From an uncultured Clostridia bacterium (GTDB taxonomy: Bacteria > Bacillota > Clostridia > Oscillospirales > Oscillospiraceae), in NCBI GenBank assembly GCA_947644595.1, contig CANSAE010000001.1, positions 490,112 to 554,111 of the forward strand: 64,000 bases of DNA, in the 5' to 3' direction. The position numbers and the translations under genes are program-made. Numbering within the stretch: position 1 is the first letter of the stretch; each line of letters begins with the position of its first letter. Shown here piece after piece: positions 41,861 to 52,118 of this stretch. The notes under the pieces are model-generated. The model was given only the letters and a program-made list of their open reading frames with translations, made no database searches and was not told where the DNA came from.

Positions 41861-43203
41861 TTCAGTCCCTCCAACGCCTCCACCACCGCTTCCAGATGCA
41901 GCCCATGGGAGGCTTTCACCAGCACCGTCGCACCCTGGGGAATGAGCTTGGGCAGCTCGGCGATAAGGGCTTCTTTCGTCTCAAAATGCAGAGAATTCCC
42001 ATGCCCGGCGGCAATGTCTTTCCCTAGCGCGCCCACGGCGATGACGCCGTCAACCCCCAGGGCCGCGGCTTTCTCGCCCATGGCACGGTGCATCTTCGGA
42101 GAACCGGGGCCGAGCTCGTACATATCGCCCAGAATTGCCACCTTCCAGCCTGGAAGCATAGAAAGCGACTCCAGCGCCGCGCCCATGGAATCAGGGTTGG
42201 CGTTGTAGCAGTCGTTGATGAGGGTGATGTATCCGGTGTCCTCCACGGCGGCCCGTCCGCCCACGGGAGCATAGGCCGCGATGCCGGCCCGGATGTCCGC
42301 GTCGGACAGGCCCACGGACATACCGATGGCCGCCGCTCCCACCGCGGCGGTGACCATGTGCTTACCGTAGGCGTGAATTTCCACCGGGAAGCGCCGGTCC
42401 CCGCACACGATGTCACAATGAGTTTCCCGGCCGTCCATGGAAATGCTTTCCGCCCGCACGTCGCAGTAGTCCTCCGTGCCGAAGGTGACCGTTTCCAGCC
42501 GGGTCACGTACCGGGCCAGCAAATCGTCATCCCCGTTGAAAAATGCCGTGCCGATGGCGGGCATATAGTCCAACATCACCGACTTTTCTTTCAGTACCCC
42601 GTTCCGATCCCCCAGGGCTTCCAGGTGGGAATAGCCGATGTTCGTATACACCGCCATAGTGGGGCGCACAATGTCCGCCAGTCCCGCCATCTCCCCAAAA
42701 TGGGAAATTCCCAGTTCAATGACTGCCGCCTTGTGCTCGGGATTGATGCGGGAAACAGTCATGGGGACTCCCAGGTCATTATTGAAATTCTTTTCAGTTT
42801 TCAGCACCTCGTACCGGGACCCCAACACGCAGGCAATCATCTCCTTCATGGTGGTCTTGCCCACACTGCCCGTCACACCGATGATGGGGATATTCAGCGT
42901 TTTGCGGTAGGCTTTTGCAATAGCGCCCATGGCTTTCGCTACGTCCGGAACTATCACCAGCGGCCGGGTCTCCCCCTCCGGGATATGGGTCACAAGGCAG
43001 GCCGCCGCTCCGGCATCCAGCGCCTTGCCCACAAAGCTGTGGCCATCCACTTTCTCTCCGGGCAGGGCGGCAAACAGGTTCCCGGGCAGCACCTTCCGGC
43101 TGTCAATAACCAATTCATTGGGACACAATTCCTCCGCTTCCGCCGGGCCGTGATAGATCCCGCCGCAGAGTTCTTCTATATTATGTAAACTTAATCCGGT
43201 CAT
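41857..43203 (-). CDS. murF: UDP-N-acetylmuramoyl-tripeptide--D-alanyl-D-alanine ligase
   Basis: MurF adds D-Ala-D-Ala to the peptidoglycan precursor in the cytoplasm. Length is 448 residues. The ATP loop is GVTGSVGKTTMKEMI, followed by NFNNDLGVPMT and ELGISHFGEM; the C-terminal domain contains NDCYNANPDSM. It overlaps ddl upstream by four bases. If the vanG cluster is active, this enzyme would also have to accept D-Ala-D-Ser. Confidence 0.96.
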   Translation of the reverse strand: MTGLSLHNIEELCGGIYHGPAEAEELCPNELVIDSRKVLPGNLFAALPGEKVDGHSFVGKALDAGAAACLVTHIPEGETRPLVIVPDVAKAMGAIAKAYRKTLNIPIIGVTGSVGKTTMKEMIACVLGSRYEVLKTEKNFNNDLGVPMTVSRINPEHKAAVIELGISHFGEMAGLADIVRPTMAVYTNIGYSHLEALGDRNGVLKEKSVMLDYMPAIGTAFFNGDDDLLARYVTRLETVTFGTEDYCDVRAESISMDGRETHCDIVCGDRRFPVEIHAYGKHMVTAAVGAAAIGMSVGLSDADIRAGIAAYAPVGGRAAVEDTGYITLINDCYNANPDSMGAALESLSMLPGWKVAILGDMYELGPGSPKMHRAMGEKAAALGVDGVIAVGALGKDIAAGHGNSLHFETKEALIAELPKLIPQGATVLVKASHGLHLEAVVEALEGLK

Positions 43204-44237
43204 TGATACTTCTCCAATGATACCTCAATGATTTTTTCGCACAGGGTGCCGAAATCCATTCCCTCCGCCGCCGCCATTTGCGGGATCAGGCTGGTGGGCG
43301 TCATGCCCGGGAGCGTATTGGCTTCCAGACAGTAGATGGTCTTGTCATCATCCGCCATGATGAAGTCGATGCGGCAGTATGCGTCGATCATCAGCGCCTT
43401 GTTCACCTGCTCCGCCAGACGCTGGATGCGGTCCGTGTCCTCAGCGGAAATGGGCGCGGGGCAAATCTCCTCCGCAAGGCCCGCCTGGTACTTGGTCTTG
43501 TAGTCATAAAATCCCTGTTTGGGGATGATCTCGATGACAGGCATCGCTTTTCCGTTCAGTACACCCACTTGCAGTTCCCGGCCCTTGATGTACTGTTCTA
43601 CAATGACTTCCCGCTCATATTGGAACGCCATTTCCAGCGCCGCGTCATATTCCGCTTGGGAATAGACAATGGACGTCCCCACGGAAGACCCGCCGGAACA
43701 GGGCTTCACCACACATGGAAAGCCTACACTTTTATAAGGCTTTTTCCCCTTCTCCAGGGTCACTGACGGAGCGGTAGGAACGCCGTTTTCCCGGAAGAGC
43801 ATTTTCGAAAGCGCTTTATTCATGGCGATGGCGCTGCCCAGATAGCCCGAGCCGGTGTATTTCACCCCGGCGATGTCCAGCGCCGCTTGCAGCTTCCCGT
43901 TTTCTCCCTCGTCCCCGTGGAGTGCCAGGAACGTGATATCTGCAGCGCGGCAGACCTCAATGACATTGTCCCCCATGAGGGAATCATTGCCCTGTTTTCG
44001 CCGGGCTTTTACCGCTGCGAGATCCGGCGCTTCCTCATAGATCCGGTAAGTCTCATTCTTCTGCCTCCGCTCATAGAGCTCTTTAGGGTCGCTGTACGGC
44101 TCCTCACAGCCAAAATACAGATCCATAAGCACTACCTGGTGCCCCCGTTCCCGCAGCGCCCTCGCCACACCAGAACCGGTGGACAAGGATACATCCCGTT
44201 CATTGGAAATGCCGCCGCATAAAACCGCGATTTTCAT
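43200..44237 (-). CDS. ddl: D-alanine--D-alanine ligase
   Basis: An ATP-grasp ligase of 345 residues that makes D-Ala-D-Ala. Motifs: CGGISNERDVSLSTG at the N-terminus, LHGDEGENGKLQ, KPCSGGSSVGTS, and EANTLPGMTPTSL at the C-terminal metal site. It lacks the EKYTL-type motif present in the VanG-like enzyme at 4590, which supports different products for the two ligases. It is the first gene of ddl-murF-alkD. Confidence 0.94.
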   Translation of the reverse strand: MKIAVLCGGISNERDVSLSTGSGVARALRERGHQVVLMDLYFGCEEPYSDPKELYERRQKNETYRIYEEAPDLAAVKARRKQGNDSLMGDNVIEVCRAADITFLALHGDEGENGKLQAALDIAGVKYTGSGYLGSAIAMNKALSKMLFRENGVPTAPSVTLEKGKKPYKSVGFPCVVKPCSGGSSVGTSIVYSQAEYDAALEMAFQYEREVIVEQYIKGRELQVGVLNGKAMPVIEIIPKQGFYDYKTKYQAGLAEEICPAPISAEDTDRIQRLAEQVNKALMIDAYCRIDFIMADDDKTIYCLEANTLPGMTPTSLIPQMAAAEGMDFGTLCEKIIEVSLEKYQ

Positions 44238-44280
44238 AGAGTACCTCCTGTTTTTCGGTCTCTTCTATCTTATTCTTCCA

Positions 44281-45162
44281 TCAAACCGTATGCCACAAAA
44301 GCAAACCGTCCGCAAATGTCACAGCTGCCTTTCCGCTGTCCTTCATCCAAGACAGGAAGGAACGCACCGTACTTCCTACTAAGACGTACTGCTCAAAATT
44401 CATCGTCAAACCGTAGTGCCGGAACACTTCCCGCAGGATATATTCAAAATGGATCGGCTCTTTGCAAAGATCCAAAATAATGTCCGAAACTTCCAGCACC
44501 TTTTTCCGGTTGAATACACACAAGTCTGCAACATCTTTTCCCGCCGGTGCATGTGCTGGGACAAACATAGGCGCTTTCATGGCAGCAACTTTGTCCAGTG
44601 TATCCAGATAGGCCTGCACATCATAAATAAAGGGCACGGCATATTTTTCCAAGGTCTCCCGGCTGGCAAGGCAGTCTGCCAAAAACACCGTGCCATCCGG
44701 AGTACGGAAGCCAACCATATCCAGAAAATGTCCCGGGAGAGGAAGAATCTCTACCATTTTCGGAAACGCTTCATCCGCAAAATCCGTCACTTCGCTGTCC
44801 TGTGCCAGCAGAAATTTATGCCGCAGGTCCTTGCAAGGATAGCCGCCGTATAAAAAGGACGGTTCCAAAATAGGATACTGTGTAAACGCCGCCTCCATCC
44901 CGGAAGCAAACACCTGGCAGCTCGTCTGGTTTTGCAGATATCGGTTGCCGCCGATATGGTCGGCGTTGGAATGAGTGTTCAAGATTCCCCGGAGCGACCA
45001 GTCCTGCTGTTCCAATATCTGCCGCACCTTGCGGCCCGCGTCCTTGTCACTCCCGCTGTCGATTAGGTAAACCTCTGTGTCACGCTCCACATAGACCCCG
45101 ATTTTTGCCGGGCAATCAATATAATAGCTCTGCGGACCTACCTGTACCAATTCATACATCAT
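44281..45162 (-). CDS. MBL-fold metallo-hydrolase with an altered metal motif
   Basis: A 293-residue metallo-beta-lactamase-fold protein. The usual HxHxDH motif appears as HSNADHIGG, so the second His ligand is Asn. Other ligand regions look present (LPLPGHFLDMVG, FLADCLA, FVPAHAP). Substrate unknown; altered metal binding is likely but not proven. Three consecutive ATGs lie at 45165, 45162 and 45159 behind AGGGAG; 45162 is taken. A C-terminal extension of about 80 residues follows the MBL core. Confidence 0.8.
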   Translation of the reverse strand: MMYELVQVGPQSYYIDCPAKIGVYVERDTEVYLIDSGSDKDAGRKVRQILEQQDWSLRGILNTHSNADHIGGNRYLQNQTSCQVFASGMEAAFTQYPILEPSFLYGGYPCKDLRHKFLLAQDSEVTDFADEAFPKMVEILPLPGHFLDMVGFRTPDGTVFLADCLASRETLEKYAVPFIYDVQAYLDTLDKVAAMKAPMFVPAHAPAGKDVADLCVFNRKKVLEVSDIILDLCKEPIHFEYILREVFRHYGLTMNFEQYVLVGSTVRSFLSWMKDSGKAAVTFADGLLLWHTV

Positions 45163-45296
45163 CATCGCTCCCTTGATAGTGGGATTATACAATATCCCAA
45201 AGACGGATACAAGGGATTTTCCAAGTTCCACAAAAAAATCGTGCATCCGCCGGAAGTTTGTGTTATACTGACCCGTGTACGAAAGGGATGAACCGA

Positions 45297-46271
45297 ATGA
45301 ATTATATCGTGCTGGATTTGGAATGGAACCAAGCCATGAGCGCTGATTCCTCCATCTTCAAAAAGCTCCCTATCCATCTCCGCGGAGAGATCATCGAGAT
45401 TGGCGCTGTCAAATTAAATGAGGACATGACGCCGGGAGAAGAATTTACTATTGATGTACGCCCTCAATTTTTCCGGCGTATTCATTATAAAGTCAAAAAG
45501 ATCACCGGCTTTGACAAGGAACGCCTGGCCCGGGGGATTCCCTTCCCGGAAGCGCTGGATCAATTCCGCGCCTGGTGCGGAGAGAATGTGATGTTCCTCA
45601 CCTGGGGCATTGACGACCGGGGCATTATGGAACAAAATATCATCATTCACGATATGGATTGGGACTGGATCGCCGGCTGGATCAATTTGCAGACCATCTA
45701 TTCCATCCAAACCATCGGCCAAACTGCCCAGCGTTCCTTAGCCTCTGCCATGGAGCATTTCGAAATCGAGCAGACCCGGGTCGCTCACGATGCCTTGGGA
45801 GATGCGTACAACACGGCACTGGTGTGCTCCAGATTGGACATGGAGCAGGGCTTGAAGGATTATGCCGATGCTGCGCGCATCATGGCACAACGTCGGGCAG
45901 AAAAACAGATCCGGCGGGATGCAGAACCCCAGGCCATTACACACGCGGGCCCGGTGGAATTCGTGAGTAAGGCAGATGTATTTTCCGACGCCATCGCTCA
46001 ACCCTCCTGTCCCCTGTGTCAAGAGAAAATGGCAGGCACCCGGTGGGTCAGTCAGGGCGACGGCCGGTATATGAATCTATTCTCTTGCCATGAACACGGA
46101 AAATTCTTGGCCCGGCTGAAATTTAAAAAAAGTGACGTAGGTCTGTGGCAGGCCTCAAGGCTCATATATGTAGCCGATGAGGGGATGGAAAGCTTTTATC
46201 GGACCAAAGCCGCGCAAATGAAACGACGGGGCCGGAGAAATCGCCGAAAAAAGACGAATCCGGCAAAATAA
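45297..46271 (+). CDS. DEDD-type 3'-5' exonuclease
   Basis: A 325-residue protein. The N-terminal 180 residues are an RNase T/DNA polymerase III epsilon-like exonuclease: ExoI motif VLDLEWN, ExoII WGIDDRGIMEQN and ExoIII AHDALGDAYNT, giving a full DEDDh set. The C-terminal part is basic (KRRGRRNRRKK) and has a Cys-pair (CPLCQEKM) resembling a small zinc knuckle, suggesting nucleic-acid binding. The ATG at 45297 is preferred over 45288 for ribosome-site spacing. Target unknown. Confidence 0.85.
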   Translation: MNYIVLDLEWNQAMSADSSIFKKLPIHLRGEIIEIGAVKLNEDMTPGEEFTIDVRPQFFRRIHYKVKKITGFDKERLARGIPFPEALDQFRAWCGENVMFLTWGIDDRGIMEQNIIIHDMDWDWIAGWINLQTIYSIQTIGQTAQRSLASAMEHFEIEQTRVAHDALGDAYNTALVCSRLDMEQGLKDYADAARIMAQRRAEKQIRRDAEPQAITHAGPVEFVSKADVFSDAIAQPSCPLCQEKMAGTRWVSQGDGRYMNLFSCHEHGKFLARLKFKKSDVGLWQASRLIYVADEGMESFYRTKAAQMKRRGRRNRRKKTNPAK

Positions 46272-46336
46272 TCAATCAAATTTCCTCCGCCATTGCGATG
46301 GCGAATTCTGCAAAGCTTTTTGTAATAGGTGAATTC

Positions 46337-46377
46337 AAAAGAGAGCGAACGGTAAGTTCGCTCTCTTGTTGTTTTTA
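46337..46377. terminator. Terminator after the exonuclease gene
   Basis: AAGAGAGCGAAC pairs with GTTCGCTCTCTT, then a T-rich run. It also lies just beyond the broken gene on the minus strand. Confidence 0.75.
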
Positions 46378-46379
46378 AA

Positions 46380-46718
46380 TCATATCAATGCTTTATAGTT
46401 AAAAATTTCGAGGTTGAACTCCGTGAAATCCGCCTTCGGATATATTACCGCAGAAACGGTATCTTCACCGATTTTAAAATCGATTTCATATCCCTCTATA
46501 GATACTGCCGGTCCAAACACCTTGAATACCACATCGTCGAAATCGTTGTTGTAATCAATCGGGCTTCATGGGTCGATTCCCAATTTCTGACAAAACAGCA
46601 AAAACGCCTGTGTTGCCCGACACAAGTCCTCCGTTACGGCAGGCCGGCCTTTATGATATGCGGCAATGCGCACATCATCTACCCGAAAATGTCGATCTTC
46701 CCAAACAAACTGTTTCAT
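46380..46718 (-). pseudogene. Small gene interrupted by an in-frame TGA
   Basis: Reading from ATG 46718 gives 50 residues (MKQFVWEDRHFRVDDVRIAA ... QKLGIDP), then TGA at 46568-46566. The same frame continues open for 61 more codons (SPIDYNNDFDDVVFKVFGPA ... IFNYKALI) to TGA at 46380. Composition stays protein-like throughout, so a 112-codon gene broken by one nonsense change is the simplest reading. No SECIS-like element is obvious. Family not recognised. It lies directly after ribF. Confidence 0.55.
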
Positions 46719-46719
46719 C

Positions 46720-47616
46720 TCAGCCTCTCTGTTTTTCAAAATACTGCTGAGATACTTCCGCGTCGTGTAAAATATGCTGCTGGAGCTGCTCCACGCCGTC
46801 GAATTTCATTTCCGGACGGATGAAATGATAAAACTCCACCCGAATGCGGTGCTCATACAAGTCCCCGGAAAAGTCCAGAATGAAGGTCTCCACTGTCACA
46901 CTGTCGCCGCCGCTCACTGTAGGCCGCACGCCAATATTCGTCACGCCGGGATAGGTTTCGTCGTTGTCCAGGTAGACCTTCGTGGCATAGACTCCATGGC
47001 GGGGCACCAGCATATCCCGGTCGATGCGCATATTCACTGTAGGGGTCCCCATTTTGGAGCCCAAGCGGCAACCGTGGCGCACCACATCTGTCAGCTCATA
47101 GGGATGCCCCAGGAAATGGCCTGCCCGCTCCATGTCTCCGTCTGCTAAAAAGCCGCGGATCAGCGTGGAGCTGACCACTTTTCCATCCAACGTCACCGCC
47201 GGAACTACATCATAGCTCAAACCATGGGCTCGACAATACACCCCAATACGTTCCGGATTTCCCAGCCCTCTGTCTCCAAACCGAAAATCATGCCCCACCA
47301 CAAAATGGATCGCTCCCAATTCGGATACCATCTTGTCCAGAAAATGCTCCCAAGGCATATGCATCGTCTCATAATTGAAATGGATCAGCAGCACATCATC
47401 AATGCCGAACAAACGGCTCATAAGCGCTTCCCGCCCCGCGTTGCTGGTAATGAGCGGGACGGGCTCTCCCCGTACCAGCGTATCCGGATGAACATCAAAG
47501 CTGATGGCGGAAGGCCTGGCGTTTAATTCCCGTGCGCGCTGTACTGTCAGGCGCAACAGTGCGGCGTGGCCGATATGCACACCGTCAAAAAATCCAAGAG
47601 CAACGACTCGTTTCAT
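46720..47616 (-). CDS. ribF: Bifunctional riboflavin kinase/FAD synthetase
   Basis: RibF makes FMN and FAD from riboflavin. From ATG 47616 it is 298 residues: the N-terminal adenylyltransferase domain has LGFFDGVHIGHAALL and VVGHDFRFG and SSTLIR; the C-terminal kinase domain has GTPTVNMRI and PGVTNIGVRPT. It follows truB by four bases and closes the rimP-ribF operon. An in-frame start 15 bases upstream is less likely because the family begins near KRVVALGFFDG. Confidence 0.94.
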   Translation of the reverse strand: MKRVVALGFFDGVHIGHAALLRLTVQRARELNARPSAISFDVHPDTLVRGEPVPLITSNAGREALMSRLFGIDDVLLIHFNYETMHMPWEHFLDKMVSELGAIHFVVGHDFRFGDRGLGNPERIGVYCRAHGLSYDVVPAVTLDGKVVSSTLIRGFLADGDMERAGHFLGHPYELTDVVRHGCRLGSKMGTPTVNMRIDRDMLVPRHGVYATKVYLDNDETYPGVTNIGVRPTVSGGDSVTVETFILDFSGDLYEHRIRVEFYHFIRPEMKFDGVEQLQQHILHDAEVSQQYFEKQRG

Positions 47617-47620
47617 ATCC

Positions 47621-48490
47621 TCAAACCTCAAAAAAGCTTTTTATGATTCTACCCTGTTCTTGTTCCACGTTTCCCAACGCCAGGAATTCGCCAGTCCGGC
47701 TATAAATCCGGTATGTACCGTTCGGCACACTGCTGGAAAATGCCCCTCCGTTTTTCACCCGTTCTACAGCTTTGCCTGTCAGCTCCACCGCATCGTGGTC
47801 ATAAAACAGCCTGTCCACAGGCAGCAGCAGTGATTCTGCGCAGCCCGCATCCGCCGCCTGCTGGACTTGTTCCAGCGTACAGGCATTTTCAACAGAAAAG
47901 CTGCCTGCCCGGGTCCGGCGCAGCGCACTCATCACGCCGCCCGCACCCAAGACCTGCCCGATATCATGGCACAAGGTGCGGATATACGTTCCCTTGGAAC
48001 AGGTCACCTCCAGCAGAAACTCTCCCGCTTCCTCAGCGGTTATCTCCAGCTTGGAAATGGTGATGGTCCGTGGTTTACGCTCCACTTCTCCGCCCCGACG
48101 AGCAATGTCATAGAGCTTTTGTCCGTTTATCTTGATGGCAGAATACATGGGTGGGATCTGGGAAATTTCACCGCGAAATCGGGGCAGAACGGTCTCCAAC
48201 TCCTTCCGGGACACCTGACACCCGCTTGTTTTCAGTACAGTCCCCGTGATATCCTGGGTATCTGTCTCTACGCCAAGGCGCAAGGATGCCAAGTATTCCT
48301 TTTCGTCTGCCTCCGCAAACTCCACGGCCCGGGTGGCTCGGCCGACAAACATCACCAAAAGCCCCGTAGCCATGGGGTCCAGCGTGCCGGAATGTCCAAT
48401 CCGCTTTTCCCGCAAAATGCCCCGGAGCTTACCCACCACATCGTGGCTGGTCCAGTCCCGGGGCTTGTCTATGAGCAAAATTCCGTTCAT
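47621..48490 (-). CDS. truB: tRNA pseudouridine-55 synthase TruB
   Basis: TruB makes pseudouridine 55 in the T loop of tRNAs. The 289-residue protein has GILLIDKPRDWTSHDVV, the catalytic Asp in GHSGTLDPMATGLL, and KGTYIRTLCHDIG. The ATG at 48490 is chosen for GAGGAG upstream. It overlaps the nrnA stop by four bases, within the rimP-nusA-infB operon where truB is normally found. Confidence 0.95.
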   Translation of the reverse strand: MNGILLIDKPRDWTSHDVVGKLRGILREKRIGHSGTLDPMATGLLVMFVGRATRAVEFAEADEKEYLASLRLGVETDTQDITGTVLKTSGCQVSRKELETVLPRFRGEISQIPPMYSAIKINGQKLYDIARRGGEVERKPRTITISKLEITAEEAGEFLLEVTCSKGTYIRTLCHDIGQVLGAGGVMSALRRTRAGSFSVENACTLEQVQQAADAGCAESLLLPVDRLFYDHDAVELTGKAVERVKNGGAFSSSVPNGTYRIYSRTGEFLALGNVEQEQGRIIKSFFEV

Positions 48491-49425
48491 GCGGGCCACT
48501 CCTCGTCAATGGCAGCTAGTATCTGCCGGATCGCAGTCTCCGCATTCGCTTCGATGCTGCAGCCTGCCGCCAGACTATGCCCACCACCGCCGAATCTGGC
48601 GCAGATGTTGGATACATTCACAACCGGCCGACAGCGCATAGAGACCTTGCACAGCTTTGGACCTTTTTCCTTGATCGTTACACTGAGAATCACGCCTTCC
48701 GGCTTTCCCGCCACACTGGCCAAATCATCCATATCGTTTTCCGTAACGCCGGAAGCATCCAGCATTTCCTGCGTGATAACTGCAATCGCAATGGCTCCGC
48801 CCCGGTAATAGCGCATACTTTGATAGATTAAGCTATCCAGCAGCAGGCGGCTTTTGGGGACATTGCGGAAAAATTCTATATTCAGTTCCCCGTTCCGGGC
48901 ACCGCAGCGGATGAGTTCTGCCGTGCGGGCGTGGGTATCCGCATTGGTGTTCATAAACTGGAAGCACCCTGTATCCGTTGCAATGGCAATATACAGCAGA
49001 TCCGCTTCTTCCTGTGTAGGGTCACCGCACAACGCCTGGGTAATTTCCAGCACCAATTCGCCGCAGGCGGCATAGCCCGGACGCAGCAGGGACAATTTGC
49101 CGTAGCCGCTATTGGAACCATGGTGGTCGATGGCTAGATCAACGGTGCCGGAAAAGCCCATCGGGAACATGCCCTCTTCGGCAGTATCCACAGTTACCAC
49201 CGTTTTGTGCACATAGCCCGCCGGAGCAAAAAAATGCCCCATATAGGCCAAGTATTTATCGGTCGCTTCTCCGTTGGGATAGAGCCACGCAGTCTTGCCG
49301 GCCCGGCGCAGAGCGCTGCACAGGGCCGCGGCACTGCACAATGTGTCCCCATCCGGGCGAATGTGCGTAATCAGCAGATAGTCGTCATGCTCCAGCAAAA
49401 ACGAAACGCATTCCTGCACCGTCAT
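48487..49425 (-). CDS. nrnA: DHH/DHHA1 phosphoesterase (NrnA type)
   Basis: A 312-residue bifunctional oligoribonuclease/pAp phosphatase. The DHH domain has THIRPDGDTLCSA, VDTAEEGM and AIDHHGSNSGYG; the DHHA1 domain ends FGGGGHSLAAGCSIE. It degrades short RNAs left by other nucleases, and related enzymes cleave pGpG, which would link it to c-di-GMP turnover. It lies between rbfA and truB with overlaps on both sides. Confidence 0.93.
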   Translation of the reverse strand: MTVQECVSFLLEHDDYLLITHIRPDGDTLCSAAALCSALRRAGKTAWLYPNGEATDKYLAYMGHFFAPAGYVHKTVVTVDTAEEGMFPMGFSGTVDLAIDHHGSNSGYGKLSLLRPGYAACGELVLEITQALCGDPTQEEADLLYIAIATDTGCFQFMNTNADTHARTAELIRCGARNGELNIEFFRNVPKSRLLLDSLIYQSMRYYRGGAIAIAVITQEMLDASGVTENDMDDLASVAGKPEGVILSVTIKEKGPKLCKVSMRCRPVVNVSNICARFGGGGHSLAAGCSIEANAETAIRQILAAIDEEWPA

Positions 49426-49790
49426 TCTGTCTCCTCCTCATCCGCCGGGAGGTTCAGTCCTTCCAAAATACCGTTGATCTTTGCGCCATATTCGATGGAA
49501 TGATCAATTTCGAACACCAACTCCGGAGTGTATGCCAAAGTGAGCGTGCTCCCTATTTCCCGGCGAAGCCAGCCAGAAGCGCTTTTCAGACCTTTTTTAA
49601 ATTCTTTTTCATCCTGCAGGCCAAAAACACTCAGCCATACCTTGGCATAACGCAAATCTCCGGTCGTCTCCACCCGGGTAACGGTAATCATTCCCTGACC
49701 GGATACCCGCGGGTCCTTCACACTGCGCAGCCGATCCGATAAGACCCGCTGAATATCGTCATTGATCCTTCCGATTCTGTTGGATGCCAT
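49422..49790 (-). CDS. rbfA: Ribosome-binding factor A
   Basis: RbfA aids late 30S maturation around helix 1 of 16S rRNA. The 122-residue KH-like protein begins MASNRIGRINDDIQRVLSD and contains DPRVSGQGMITVTRVE and DLRYAKVWLSVFG. It follows infB with no gap and overlaps nrnA by four bases. Confidence 0.94.
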   Translation of the reverse strand: MASNRIGRINDDIQRVLSDRLRSVKDPRVSGQGMITVTRVETTGDLRYAKVWLSVFGLQDEKEFKKGLKSASGWLRREIGSTLTLAYTPELVFEIDHSIEYGAKINGILEGLNLPADEEETE

Positions 49791-52118
49791 TTATCTTGCT
49801 ACCTCTTGCATGACGTAAATTTCCAGCTCGTCGCCTTCTTTTACGTCGTTGTATTTATCGATCTGCATACCGCACTCGTACCCTTCGGCCACTTCCTTCA
49901 CATCATCCTTGAACCGACGCAGGGAAGCCAATTCGCCGTCAAAGAGTACAATGCCGTCACGAATGACACGGACATTGCTGTTGCGGTTGACCTTGCCGTC
50001 CGTAACATAACCGCCGATGATGGTACCCACTTTAGAAACCTTAAAGGTCTGGCGCACCTCCACCCGTCCGGTGACAACTTCTTCATACTTGGGTGCCAGC
50101 ATGCCCTTCATGGCTGCCTCCACCTCATTGATACAATCATAGATGACACTGTACAGGCGAATTTCCACCCCGGCGCGCAGGGCACTGTCCCTGGCTTTGG
50201 GGTCCGGACGGACATTGAAGCCCACGATCAGTGCGCCGCTGGTCGCCGCCAACATGATATCCGATTCACTGATGGCGCCCACGGCATTGTGTATGACCTT
50301 CACGCGCACTTCCTCGTTGGACAGCTTTTCCAAAGAGGCTTTCACCGCCTCGGCAGAGCCCTGGACATCGGCCTTCACAATGATGTTGAAGTCCTTGAGC
50401 TCACCCTCCTGGATGCGGGAGAACAAATCGTCCAGCGTAACCTTCTTCGCCATACCGAACAGTTCTTCCTTCTTTTGCTGCTTGCGCTGCTCCACCAGTT
50501 CCCTGGCCATACGCTCATCGCTGACCGCATTGAAGGTATCGCCCGCACTGGGGACTTCGGAAATTCCGTCGATCTCTACAGGAACAGAGGGGCCAGCCTC
50601 TGTAATACGCTCACCCTTATCGTTGATCATCACACGCACACGGCCTACGGCGGTGCCCGCGATGATAATATCGCCTTTTTTCAGTGTGCCGTTTTGCACC
50701 AGCACTGTCATGACCGGGCCGCGGCCCTTATCCAGACGGGCTTCGATGACGGCTCCCTTTGCCGCACGGTTGGGATTGGCCTTCAGCTCCTGCATCTCGG
50801 CCAACAGCACCACATTTTCCAGCAAGGTATCAATACCCATGCCGGTCTTGGCGGAAATCGGGCACACGATAGTGTCGCCACCCCATTCCTCGCTCACCAG
50901 CTCGTACTCCGTGAGCTGCTGCTTGATGCGGTCCGGGCTGGCACCCGGCTTATCCATTTTATTCACCGCCACAATAATGGGAATACCGGCAGCCTTGGCA
51001 TGGTTGATGGATTCCACGGTTTGCGGCATGATGCCGTCATCCGCCGCTACCACCAGAATAGCAACGTCCGTGACCATCGCACCGCGGGCACGCATAGAGG
51101 TAAATGCCTCATGGCCCGGAGTGTCCAGGAAGGTAACGGGACTGCCGTTTACCTCAACGGTATAAGCGCCGATGGCCTGAGTGATACCACCAGCCTCCCC
51201 CGCTGCCACCTTGGCATTGCGGATATAGTCCAGCAAAGAGGTTTTACCGTGGTCAACGTGGCCCATGACCACCACAACGGGGGCGCGGGACACCAAGTCC
51301 TCAGGCTTATCTTCGCTATCATCAATCAGGCGCTCTTCCACGGTAATGATGACTTCCTTTTCCACCTTGCAGCCCATTTCCATGGCCACCAAAGCAGCGG
51401 TATCATAGTCAATCACATCCGAGACTGAGGCAAACACCCCCAGCTTAATGAGCTGCTTGATGACATCAGACGCGCTCTTTTTCATGCGGCTAGCCAACTC
51501 GCCCACGGAAATCTCGTCGGGGATGGAAACCTTGGTCTGAGCCTTGCGGGCGATTTCCAGCTGGAGCTTTTGCATCCGGTCCCGCTCTTCCTGGCGGCGC
51601 TTATTGGACGGAGACTGCTGACGCCGGTTCTTGCCGCCGCCGATTTTTTCCTTGCCCCGGCGCATGCGGTCGGCTTTGTCGCCCGCCATATCGTCATACT
51701 TCTCATTGAATTTATCAATATTTGTAGCACCGCCGGCACCACGAGTATCTACAATGCGCTTTTCCGGTACCTTTTTAGGCACATGGGGCTTGTCAGGCTT
51801 TTCCTGCTTTACTGGGACCGGATGTTTAGGCGCAGCTGCCGGGGGTTCTTCCCCAGAAGCAGACGGCGCAGTCTCCGCAGGGGCGGGAGCGCTCTTCGCT
51901 TTGGGCTTGGCCGCAGACTGGTACAGTTCTTCCAGGCTCTCCATTTGGTGATGCTGGGTCAGATACTCAAAAATAATATCCAACTCCGCCGTTTCCAACA
52001 CCTGCATATGATTTTTCGGCGTGGTGGCGTAATCCGTTAGGATCTGAGTAATGACCTTCGAGGTCGTTTTAAAGTCCTTCGCTACCTCATGGACTCTGTA
52101 TTTTTCAAATGTACTCAA
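49791..52118 (-). CDS. infB: Translation initiation factor IF-2
   Basis: IF-2 is the GTPase that places fMet-tRNA on the ribosome. At 775 residues it has an IF2-N domain at the start ([20 protein letters not shown]), a Pro/Ala/Lys-rich linker (about 70-200), a second IF2-N module, then the G domain with [24 protein letters not shown] and NKMDKPGA, and domains II-IV. It overlaps ylxQ by four bases and precedes rbfA directly. Confidence 0.96.
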   Translation of the reverse strand: MSTFEKYRVHEVAKDFKTTSKVITQILTDYATTPKNHMQVLETAELDIIFEYLTQHHQMESLEELYQSAAKPKAKSAPAPAETAPSASGEEPPAAAPKHPVPVKQEKPDKPHVPKKVPEKRIVDTRGAGGATNIDKFNEKYDDMAGDKADRMRRGKEKIGGGKNRRQQSPSNKRRQEERDRMQKLQLEIARKAQTKVSIPDEISVGELASRMKKSASDVIKQLIKLGVFASVSDVIDYDTAALVAMEMGCKVEKEVIITVEERLIDDSEDKPEDLVSRAPVVVVMGHVDHGKTSLLDYIRNAKVAAGEAGGITQAIGAYTVEVNGSPVTFLDTPGHEAFTSMRARGAMVTDVAILVVAADDGIMPQTVESINHAKAAGIPIIVAVNKMDKPGASPDRIKQQLTEYELVSEEWGGDTIVCPISAKTGMGIDTLLENVVLLAEMQELKANPNRAAKGAVIEARLDKGRGPVMTVLVQNGTLKKGDIIIAGTAVGRVRVMINDKGERITEAGPSVPVEIDGISEVPSAGDTFNAVSDERMARELVEQRKQQKKEELFGMAKKVTLDDLFSRIQEGELKDFNIIVKADVQGSAEAVKASLEKLSNEEVRVKVIHNAVGAISESDIMLAATSGALIVGFNVRPDPKARDSALRAGVEIRLYSVIYDCINEVEAAMKGMLAPKYEEVVTGRVEVRQTFKVSKVGTIIGGYVTDGKVNRNSNVRVIRDGIVLFDGELASLRRFKDDVKEVAEGYECGMQIDKYNDVKEGDELEIYVMQEVAR

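Noticed and set aside
46566..46568. Selenocysteine codon at the in-frame TGA
   Set aside because: No SECIS-like hairpin is obvious just downstream, and the surrounding residues do not resemble a redox motif.
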